A stretch of DNA of 55,848 nucleotides from CAZQIC01 sp964593555 (GTDB lineage Bacteria > Bacteroidota > Bacteroidia > JAFLBG01): contig CAZQIC010000012.1 in NCBI GenBank assembly GCA_964593555.1, positions 1 to 55,848 on the forward strand. Reading direction: 5' to 3'. The notes beneath the pieces were generated by a model. It was not told where the DNA came from and searched no databases. It worked only from the letters and a program-made list of their open reading frames with translations. The position numbers and the translations under genes were made by a program. Of the stretch, positions 24,730 through 30,955 are shown in pieces (position 1 is the stretch's first letter; each line of letters starts with the position of its first letter).

Positions 24730-27035
24730 AAATAACAACAAAGAATTATTTTAAAGCCATTAGTGAAGTTGGATTTGAGAATCTGCCGGAAGTGCTTAAA
24801 AAATCTCATTTACTAATTGAGGAAAGAACCGATAAAGGTGCGGACTGGGGCATTTATGAAAATGATACTGAAGTAAAACGTGTGTTTGATTTATCCTTTG
24901 AAAAATTGGACGAGTTTATTGATAGGAAAGAATTAAATGGAATAAGTAATGAAGAATTGAACGGAAATTTTTTAACACCTAAAGATGTTGCAATCAACTT
25001 AATAAAACCATCTGTTTTAAAGGGAGATACTATTGACTTGCATCCTGCAAATAAACTGTCAGTTAAAGACCCTGACTTTGCTGCGCATATTGAAGGTGAA
25101 CGTGTAGTTGTTACGATGCTTTACGGAACTAAAATTTCAGAATCGTTTTTAGTAAATGATTTAATGGAAGAAATTGTTCGGGTAGATTTTAAAACAAAAT
25201 ATCATTCAGGAAACGCTGCTTCAGAAAATACAACAAGAAAAAAAAGAACAACCTTTAATCATAAACAACCGGAATTTAAAGTTTTGAAAGCGATTTTAAA
25301 TTGGCACAATGCCAATGTTTCAAAGAGGCAGGTCGAATTTTTTATTAACGAATTGCAAGGATATATTAAGTCGAAACAAATCAACAAGGAGTCTATTGTT
25401 GCAGATGAGATAAAGCTTGTGCAGGATAAATTAATCTCCGTTTTTAATTCTATGGGAGAAAGAATTAAGATTGAATTGTCCCCTGAGACAAAAAAAACAT
25501 TTCAAAATGCTTTAAAAAAAGTAACAGATGTAACCAAGTATGATTTGCCGAAAAAGAAAAAAGGATTGAGTGGTGTTGATGAAGTACAAGAAGTGAAACC
25601 GAAACAAAATCTAATGAACAGTATTGATTTTGCTAATCTTCATTTCAACACAATTGGTTTCTCCGGTAAATGGTTAAATCTAATTGGTGATCCAAGTCCA
25701 GGATTTACAGCAATGGTATTTGGAAAACCTAAAATGGGTAAATCATATTTGTGTGTTGACTTCGCAGGATACTTGGCTCGCAATCACGGAACGGTGCTTT
25801 ACGTTGCTAATGAAGAGAAGTTAGATGCAACGCTCCAAATGAAATTAAATGATACAGATGTAAAACACAAAAATTTATTTGTGAGTGATTACTTGCCGGA
25901 AGATTTAAGCAAGTATCAATTCATCATTTTAGATAGCGTAAACAAGCTTGGACTGAGTCCGCAGGATTTAGAAAAATTGAAAAGAAGTAATCCCGGAAAA
26001 TCATTCATTTTTATTTTTCAAACAACTAAAGATGGAAAATTCAAAGGAGCGAATTCTTATCAGCATGATGTGGATGTTGTAATTGAAATCCCGGAAAAAG
26101 GAAAGGCAACACAATTCGGTAGATTTAATCAGGGTGGCGAGATGAATATTTTTGAGGATAATCCACAAGAATTATCAGGAGTAAAAAAAACAATCAAGCC
26201 AATTGGAAAAATTGAAATTGAAACGGAACTTGGAATGCCTCTTGAAGAATTAGCAATGGAGTTTGTAAATAAAAAAGAACCTCAAGAAAAAATCATTGAA
26301 ATTCTCGACCATGAGCCGGAAAGCATCTACGGTAAATTTAAAAGGATGCTTGCTGCCAATATTAAAGTGGAAGGCGCAAAAGTTGAAGTAACGGAAGTTG
26401 AGTTTTCTGAAATGGACAGCGACAACTTAAATCATGGTGCAGCTTATTTCAAAGTGAAACTATCAGGCTTGAAAAAAGAACTTGAAAAAGTTGCAGGGGA
26501 AGACCTTTTGTTTAGCTATGATTGGGAGGATGGTGTTGCTGGCGTGAGAAAAAGCAGAAAGAACTTGGAAGTGTCGAAAAAAGTATCGAACGTAGCTGCC
26601 ATGAAAAAGAAAGCTTCTGAAATCCAAGACTGGACTGAGCCAACGCACTTAAATAGTTCAGATTGGCGAGATTTAAAATTGGTAAAAAAATATTACGATG
26701 AAGGTAATTTCAAACAAGCGATGAATTATGCTTCAAGATTAGAAACCATAGTACGAGAAGAAATTCCACCGGAAGTGTGGCAGAAAATTGGTGGCGAATT
26801 AACCAAAACTGGCAAAGAAAGACTAATGACCAAGGATTATGAAAGCCGTGCGGATGATATCAATCCGAGGTTCATTTTTAGCTTGACAGCGACAGCTTTA
26901 CTTATTGAGGCACTAAGGGGTGATTTTGATATAAAGCAGCTTATAAGGGTAGAATTAGTCAACAGGGGGGTAAATACCGAGGGGAATTGGGTTGGGTTTG
27001 ATCAGGCAGCGAAGATCCATAAGATTAAAAAATAG
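24726..27035 (+). CDS. Multidomain protein with RecA/DnaB-like ATPase
   Basis: 769 residues. N-terminal ~280 residues unassigned, then a Lys-rich linker with GLSGV (about 280-284), a RecA-like domain with Walker A GKPKMGKS (about 334-341) and Walker B FIILDSVNK (about 399-407), a QTTKDGKFKG stretch and a RFNQGGEMNIF end, and a helical C-terminal part with IPPEVWQKIGGEL. Similar ATPases occur in Bacteroidota plasmids and integrative elements. It is the only clear P-loop protein in the virus-like module, so it could serve replication/recombination or DNA packaging; the RecA-like look favours the former. An FtsK-type packaging motor is not obvious. Confidence 0.65.
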   Translation: MKITTKNYFKAISEVGFENLPEVLKKSHLLIEERTDKGADWGIYENDTEVKRVFDLSFEKLDEFIDRKELNGISNEELNGNFLTPKDVAINLIKPSVLKGDTIDLHPANKLSVKDPDFAAHIEGERVVVTMLYGTKISESFLVNDLMEEIVRVDFKTKYHSGNAASENTTRKKRTTFNHKQPEFKVLKAILNWHNANVSKRQVEFFINELQGYIKSKQINKESIVADEIKLVQDKLISVFNSMGERIKIELSPETKKTFQNALKKVTDVTKYDLPKKKKGLSGVDEVQEVKPKQNLMNSIDFANLHFNTIGFSGKWLNLIGDPSPGFTAMVFGKPKMGKSYLCVDFAGYLARNHGTVLYVANEEKLDATLQMKLNDTDVKHKNLFVSDYLPEDLSKYQFIILDSVNKLGLSPQDLEKLKRSNPGKSFIFIFQTTKDGKFKGANSYQHDVDVVIEIPEKGKATQFGRFNQGGEMNIFEDNPQELSGVKKTIKPIGKIEIETELGMPLEELAMEFVNKKEPQEKIIEILDHEPESIYGKFKRMLAANIKVEGAKVEVTEVEFSEMDSDNLNHGAAYFKVKLSGLKKELEKVAGEDLLFSYDWEDGVAGVRKSRKNLEVSKKVSNVAAMKKKASEIQDWTEPTHLNSSDWRDLKLVKKYYDEGNFKQAMNYASRLETIVREEIPPEVWQKIGGELTKTGKERLMTKDYESRADDINPRFIFSLTATALLIEALRGDFDIKQLIRVELVNRGVNTEGNWVGFDQAAKIHKIKK

Positions 27036-27058
27036 GGGCTGAAAATTAGGCGATTATT

Positions 27059-27079
27059 AAGCGGAGAATTTCTCCGCTT
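27059..27079 (+). terminator. Hairpin after the ATPase gene
   Basis: AAGCGGAGA (27059-27067) pairs with TCTCCGCTT (27071-27079) over a 3-base loop; the following TCGCTTGTTGTTTTG is only moderately T-rich. Marks the end of the + strand block, facing the - strand recombinase genes. Confidence 0.65.
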
Positions 27080-27149
27080 TCGCTTGTTGTTTTGATGAAA
27101 TAAATTAATATTGACAAAAGTTGCGCAATAACACATCAAAGCTATTTCT

Positions 27150-27215
27150 TCCGAATTTCTTCCGAATTTACTCCGAATTTGCTCCGAATTTACTCCGTAA
27201 TTCTTCCGTAATCAC
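27150..27215. repeat. Six tandem 11-bp units
   Basis: Six units of 11 bp run without gaps: TCCGAATTTCT, TCCGAATTTAC, TCCGAATTTGC, TCCGAATTTAC, TCCGTAATTCT, TCCGTAATCAC. On the - strand three units (33 bp) encode an 11-residue repeat of the type EIRKKFGRNSE, each 11-mer being read in a different frame. The left units now lie beyond an in-frame stop codon. Confidence 0.9.
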
Positions 27216-27425
27216 ACTATAATGCTTTAATAGAAACGCCTTATTGGTTTCCGAACTGAGTTTAATTCTTTTTGAAACTATACCAAATTCATTTTTAATC
27301 TGATCGAATGTAGTGTTTTCACCAACTTGCGGGGTAACTTGCGGGGTAACTTGCGGGGTAACTTGCGGGGCAACTTGCGGGGTAGCCACCAAGTCGCATA
27401 CTGGTGCAGGGCTTTGGAAAGACAT
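27168..27425 (-). CDS. Small protein with TPQV repeats and a truncated winged-helix-like tail
   Basis: 85 residues. The N-terminal half has five four-residue PQV repeats (APQV once, TPQV four times), encoded by a 12-bp DNA repeat; the C-terminal half (TNKAFLLKHYSVITEELRSKF) resembles the recognition part of short winged-helix domains. Both TPQV runs and EIRKKFGRNSE runs are found in bacterial Fic/AlbA-type regulators, to my knowledge. In frame after the stop, translation would continue IRKKFGRNSF for 18 codons to the next stop, so a GAG-TAA change has probably shortened it. It starts two bases after the recombinase stop, so the two are likely cotranscribed. Confidence 0.55.
   Translation of the reverse strand: MSFQSPAPVCDLVATPQVAPQVTPQVTPQVTPQVGENTTFDQIKNEFGIVSKRIKLSSETNKAFLLKHYSVITEELRSKFGANSE
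27324..27383. repeat. Five tandem 12-bp units encoding TPQV
   Basis: AACTTGCGGGGT occurs at 27324, 27336, 27348 and 27372, with one C variant at 27360. Reverse complement ACCCCGCAAGTT reads T-P-Q-V. Near-identical units suggest recent slippage or strong conservation at the DNA level. Confidence 0.95.
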
Positions 27426-27427
27426 TC

Positions 27428-28876
27428 TTAAAAAGTTAGCAATAATATCAATGAATTTAGTTTTCCCATTCGTAATCTCGCTTCTGAAAATTTTATGTTT
27501 TCTTGTAAGATAAAACGGATGAGATTTTGTTTTCCTTCAATCTTTGCATAATCAAAGAGACGTCCTAAATTTTGTAATCCGCCCAATTCTTTTTTTAAAT
27601 AATTTCGGCATTCAAGTTCAAGCCGATTAAAATCTAATTGTTGACTAAGTATGGAATCAATTTTTAGTTCAATATTGCGCTTTATTTCTTTGTACTCTTC
27701 CATTTCCATTTCCCCATCGAGCATCAGTTGTTGCGCTCGATTCAAGCGTTCCTTGTTCTTGTCAATATCCTTTTGTAAAGCCTGTTTATTGACATTTTTA
27801 GTTTCTCTATTTTGTTCAAATACATCGTTAAGGACTTGCTCATACATTTCCTGAACTTCCGTTCTAAATTTAAAAGTTGCGATATAATTAGAAAAGGCAT
27901 TGTTTACTTCATGTGCTTTCACTCGTTCCTTGCAGCCATTTTTGCAATGGTAGTAATAGTGCTTAATACCGCTTCCTCCTGTCGATCCACTTCCGCAAAG
28001 CTTCTTACCACATCTTTGGCAATTCAAAAATCCACGAAGTGGTAATTCAACTCGAGCACAAATTTTATAGGAATTTTTAAATCGTCTTCCTGAAAGAACA
28101 CTCTGAACCTGATCATATAAAACTTCAGTAATCAGTGGTTCATGGTTGCCTTTTATAATTTGCTCATCCTCATTTTTATAAGGAGGTATAATAATTCTTC
28201 CACAATATGCAGGATTCTTTAACAATTCGTAAAAGCGACTTTTCTTAAATTCAAATCCTTTTTTATTGCACATCTGCCTCACTTCCTCAACACCAAATTG
28301 TCCTGTGGCAAAGGTTTCAAATGCCCATTTTATAATTGGGGCGTATTTATTTGGAGCAATAATTTTTTTATTATTCTCGTCCAGTTTATTATCATATCCT
28401 TTAGGAGCAGTTGAAACCCATCTGCCTTCCTTTCTTGCTCTCCTCATTCCCACAAAAGTATTTAAGGCACGCCTGTCATTTTCAACTTCAGGTGCAGATA
28501 AATAAAAAGCGAGCATGATTTTATTTTCAGGAATTGATAGATCTAAAGGTTGCTCAATTGCTTGCGGTTCAATTCCAATCTTATTTAAGGCACTTATCAT
28601 AGCATAGGCATCAGGTGCGTTTCGTGAGAACCGATCCCACTTTGTGAAAATCAAAAAGTCGGCTTTTAATTTTCGACTCTTTAGTTTCATTAAAAGATTA
28701 TTGAATGTCGGTCGTATAAATGTTTTTGCCGAGTAATCTTCTTTAAATACATCCACGGCTTGAATTGAATTTATTTCACAATACCTCCTTAAAAACTCTT
28801 CTTGATGTCTGAGGGAATACCCTTTCTCTGCTTGTTCATCCGTTGAAACCCGGATATAAATAATCGCTTTTTTCAT
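27428..28876 (-). CDS. Large serine recombinase (site-specific integrase)
   Basis: 482 residues. N-terminal resolvase domain with catalytic Ser in YIRVSTDEQ (Ser10) and the DFLIFTKWDRFSRN segment; then a recombinase domain (SRFYELLKNPAYCGRI), a zinc ribbon (CQRCGKKLCGSG ... YHCKNGC) and a long coiled coil (about 375-440). This is the full architecture of large serine integrases, which insert DNA at a short core without a host factor. It is the only integrase seen and the likely agent of insertion of the element. A gene two bases upstream (28879) may be cotranscribed. Confidence 0.93.
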   Translation of the reverse strand: MKKAIIYIRVSTDEQAEKGYSLRHQEEFLRRYCEINSIQAVDVFKEDYSAKTFIRPTFNNLLMKLKSRKLKADFLIFTKWDRFSRNAPDAYAMISALNKIGIEPQAIEQPLDLSIPENKIMLAFYLSAPEVENDRRALNTFVGMRRARKEGRWVSTAPKGYDNKLDENNKKIIAPNKYAPIIKWAFETFATGQFGVEEVRQMCNKKGFEFKKSRFYELLKNPAYCGRIIIPPYKNEDEQIIKGNHEPLITEVLYDQVQSVLSGRRFKNSYKICARVELPLRGFLNCQRCGKKLCGSGSTGGSGIKHYYYHCKNGCKERVKAHEVNNAFSNYIATFKFRTEVQEMYEQVLNDVFEQNRETKNVNKQALQKDIDKNKERLNRAQQLMLDGEMEMEEYKEIKRNIELKIDSILSQQLDFNRLELECRNYLKKELGGLQNLGRLFDYAKIEGKQNLIRFILQENIKFSEARLRMGKLNSLILLLTF

Positions 28877-28878
28877 GG

Positions 28879-29061
28879 TTATTTATTTTGTTTTTCTTGT
28901 TTAAACTCAAGTTCCCGAAGCTTTTCTTTTGAGTAAATTTCGTAGTCGAGTTCTGCAATCAGGTACAAAAACTCTCTAATTTCTAATACCTCGTCATCGG
29001 TATAGTTCAAAGCACCCCTTTCAAGAGTTGCCCTGCATTTTTTTAATGATATTTTTTCCAT
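28879..29061 (-). CDS. Small helical protein upstream of the serine recombinase
   Basis: 60 residues from ATG 29061 (MEKISLKKCRATL), acidic and helical, no motif. A longer frame from 29208 would run through a strong hairpin (29100-29134), so I reject that start. The stop is two bases before the recombinase start, which suggests an operon. It may be a regulator or directionality factor for the recombinase, but only context points to this. Confidence 0.55.
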   Translation of the reverse strand: MEKISLKKCRATLERGALNYTDDEVLEIREFLYLIAELDYEIYSKEKLRELEFKQEKQNK

Positions 29062-29099
29062 AATCTTTGAAATAGGGTAGAAAGGTATAAAAATGGCAA

Positions 29100-29134
29100 A
29101 AAAGAAGGGGGCGAAAATCGTCCCCTTCTTTTTA
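29100..29134. terminator. Bidirectional terminator-like hairpin
   Basis: AAAAAAGAAGGGG pairs with CCCCTTCTTTTT with an inner CGA/TCG helix. Both strands end in a T-run, so it could stop transcripts from either side. It insulates the recombinase operon from the host side. Confidence 0.75.
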
Positions 29135-29234
29135 GTACATTTACTCTCGAAAGGCAAAAGGATTTGAGGTTTTTTAGGGTAGGTTTTAATCGGTGAAAGT
29201 TCATTCAAATTTTGATTATTTAGGTGCGGTATTT

Positions 29235-29351
29235 TTAGGAAGATTTTATCCTTTCCATTAATTCCGGTTCGTGTTCTAAAACTCCCATAAAGTCGAGAAT
29301 TAGCTCTAAATGTTCGTTAAATTTGTTAGCTGTTTCACCGTTTAGTTCCAC
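29235..29351 (-). CDS. Possible 38-residue reading frame or gene remnant
   Basis: GTG at 29351 to TAA at 29235 encodes an acidic helical 38-residue peptide (starts VELNGETANKFNEH, ends MERIKSS). It has a protein-like composition but no ATG and no known match. It may be a tail of a gene cut by integration. Low support. Confidence 0.25.
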   Translation of the reverse strand: MELNGETANKFNEHLELILDFMGVLEHEPELMERIKSS

Positions 29352-29353
29352 AT

Positions 29354-29383
29354 AAAGCCACCTTTACCGGTGGCTTTTTTTTT
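29354..29383 (+). terminator. Rho-independent terminator with no + strand gene before it
   Basis: AAAGCCACC (29354-29362) pairs with GGTGGCTTT (29369-29377) over TTTACC, followed by a run of T. The strand with the T-run is +, but all genes from 27168 to 29351 are on the - strand. It may be the terminator of a host gene now separated by the insertion. Confidence 0.75.
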
Positions 29384-29408
29384 AACTTTACGCTTATTAA
29401 AATTATTA

Positions 29409-29483
29409 GGGCAATTAGCTCAGTTGGTTCAGAGCACTACCTCGACAAGGTAGGGGTCACTGGTTCGAGCCCAGTATTGCCCA
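29409..29483 (+). tRNA. tRNA-Val (anticodon GAC)
   Basis: A full cloverleaf folds: acceptor GGGCAAT/ATTGCCC, D stem GCTC/GAGC, anticodon stem CTACC/GGTAG with 7-base loop TCGACAA, T stem ACTGG/CCAGT with TTCGAGC loop. The anticodon read from positions 34-36 is GAC (Val). Position 33 is C, not the near-universal U. The 3' CCA is not fully encoded (ACCT follows). Confidence 0.9.
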
Positions 29484-29489
29484 CCTCCG

Positions 29490-29542
29490 CCCTCCGAAGC
29501 TTTGCGAACACGATAGTGTGAGCAATGCGAAGGAGGGTTTTT
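29490..29542 (+). terminator. Long imperfect hairpin after tRNA-Val
   Basis: CCCTCC (29490-29495) pairs with GGAGGG (29532-29537), with an inner helix TTGC-GA-ACAC / GTGT-GA-GCAA around GATA, and TTTTT follows. It looks like the tRNA terminator and also like a palindromic repeat. A second short inverted repeat (GGGCT ... AGCCC) lies just downstream at about 29578-29600. Confidence 0.6.
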
Positions 29543-29625
29543 GGTTTTTAGCAATAATTATATTCCTTATCTTCGAAGGGCTACGGTGGGCGCAGCCCAC
29601 TACTACCAATTTAATACTCTTTATT

Positions 29626-29862
29626 ATGTGGATTGTCTATCTTCTTAAATGTAATGATCGTACTCATTATACAGGATATACTTCTGATTTAGATGATCGC
29701 ATTAAAAGACATGGCAAAGGCGAAATCATCTATACTTCTTCCCGATTACCAGTGCAATTAGTAACTTACATTACTTTTTCTGACAAATACAAAGCTCTTG
29801 CGTTTGAAAAATATCTGAAATCTGGGTCGGGAAAAGCTTTTTCAAAGAAGCGGTTTATTTAA
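29626..29862 (+). CDS. GIY-YIG domain protein (UPF0213-like)
   Basis: 78 residues from ATG 29626 (MWIVYLLKCND). VYLLKCNDRTHYTGYT carries the GIY-YIG core (YLL and YTG), followed by DDRIKRHGKG and a C-terminal EKYLKSGSGKAF, the standard single-domain form. These proteins are predicted nucleases; most have no known role. Longer frames from 29518 include the palindromic repeats and are unlikely. Confidence 0.85.
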   Translation: MWIVYLLKCNDRTHYTGYTSDLDDRIKRHGKGEIIYTSSRLPVQLVTYITFSDKYKALAFEKYLKSGSGKAFSKKRFI

Positions 29863-29925
29863 CCACAGCAAAAAAAGTACACTTTTTTTGTTTCCACGCG
29901 CCTGAAACAATAATTACTTTTGGTG

Positions 29926-30750
29926 ATGTTCCTCTGGAAAGAACGTTCGTTAGCAATATTATTTTTGTTTTTAGAGATTCTTTGTTTTGGACAAAAACCA
30001 GCAGCAGATTTTATTCTATCGATTGATTTCTCTCCTTCTTTTATCTATCCGAGCAATGTAACAATTAGCAAAACAAATGTCGAAAATTTAATCGAATTAA
30101 AAATTCCTGAACTACAAATAAATAACAAGACAGCATTAGCGAATGGTGATATAAATGCGATTGTAGATTTTTTAAAGACCTATAAATTTCAAATCAAGGG
30201 GTCGACAGATACTACTGATAAGCATAAAGAATTTATTGATGGGGACTCTGTAACAGTTTACTCTATGTCGACAGGGACTGACGGAATAACAGTTAATGGA
30301 ACTTATAAACATGAAGATATTGTAAATGTATTTTCTTTTTGGTCTCCTCGAAAAGATACCGAAAACCACAAAATAATAGAACTTATATTTCACCTTCTCT
30401 ATAAATCATTTTCGGAAAAGGAAACTACCAATTACATTGAGCAGTTGGAGGGTTATTTTTCTTTTGGGTTAGGATTAAAGACAATTTCCAGCAATCCTTT
30501 AAAATATAGGATTTATGGTTCAATTTCAATGAATGAGGAAGCATAAATAACAAAATTCATAAATAGTCTTCCATCGAATGAAGATGTATTTATTGATCTT
30601 TCCAATTTCAACGGTATGGGAACAATGTTTTATCCACCTTTCAAGACATTGGTTGAAAAAAATCAGAAAATATTTTGGGTTAGTCCTTCAGATGAAGGAC
30701 TAAGGCAATTGAAAGAAATTGAAGTACCGGCTAAAAATATTTCGAAATGA
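29926..30750 (+). pseudogene. Secreted protein gene interrupted by an in-frame stop
   Basis: ATG 29926 begins a protein with a signal peptide (LAILFLFLEILCFGQ). The frame is open to TAA 30544-30546, after about 206 residues (ending MNEEA), then continues in the same frame for 67 more codons (starting ITKFINSLPSNEDV, ending NISK) to TGA 30748-30750. The composition after the stop is protein-like. This looks like one gene broken by a single nonsense change. The product is not recognised. A TACTTTTG promoter-like element lies at 29915-29922. Confidence 0.65.
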
Positions 30751-30885
30751 ATACTGTGATTTATCTTTAAAGGGATCGAACCATTAAAAATAATTGGGGC
30801 TTAATGAATCCTTCAATTCGCCAAAATTTCAAGATCTTGCAATAAGTGGTTCGAAAATCGCACAGTATTACTCACTCATCAAACA

Positions 30886-30922
30886 AAAACTCCGAAAAGA
30901 TTTTAAATCTTTTCGGAGTTTT
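30886..30922. terminator. Bidirectional terminator
   Basis: A near-perfect inverted repeat (AAAACTCCGAAAAGATTT with its complement) with A-run on the left and T-run on the right. It serves the broken + strand gene and the - strand T9SS gene, whose 3' end is at 30956. Confidence 0.85.
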
Positions 30923-30955
30923 TTAATTTAAGTAATTATGATATTTGCTCTGAGC

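Larger units (their letters stand above)
12355..29061. mobile_element. Candidate integrated virus-like element (provirus)
   Basis: A single-direction gene block with structural-looking, membrane, lysis and DNA-modification genes, bounded on the right by a serine recombinase on the opposite strand and followed by host genes after a tRNA. No terminase, portal, tail or baseplate gene is recognised. The left edge is not proved: the repeat region at 12391-12730 is my best guess, but the related HTH gene at 12151 and the defence island could also be cargo. No attachment repeat was found; serine recombinases need only a very short common core, so absence is not informative. Confidence 0.6.

Noticed and set aside
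27324..27383. CRISPR-like array
   Set aside because: Units are 12 bp with no spacers and encode TPQV; there are no cas genes.
27313..27513. + strand frame with CGVTCGV repeats
   Set aside because: Complement of the TPQV repeat; no start context.
29409..29483. tRNA gene as the attachment site
   Set aside because: The tRNA is intact, no repeat of its 3' end was seen elsewhere, and large serine recombinases rarely use tRNA genes.
29518..29625. N-terminal extension of the GIY-YIG protein
   Set aside because: Consists of palindromic DNA after the tRNA terminator; the domain starts at ATG 29626.
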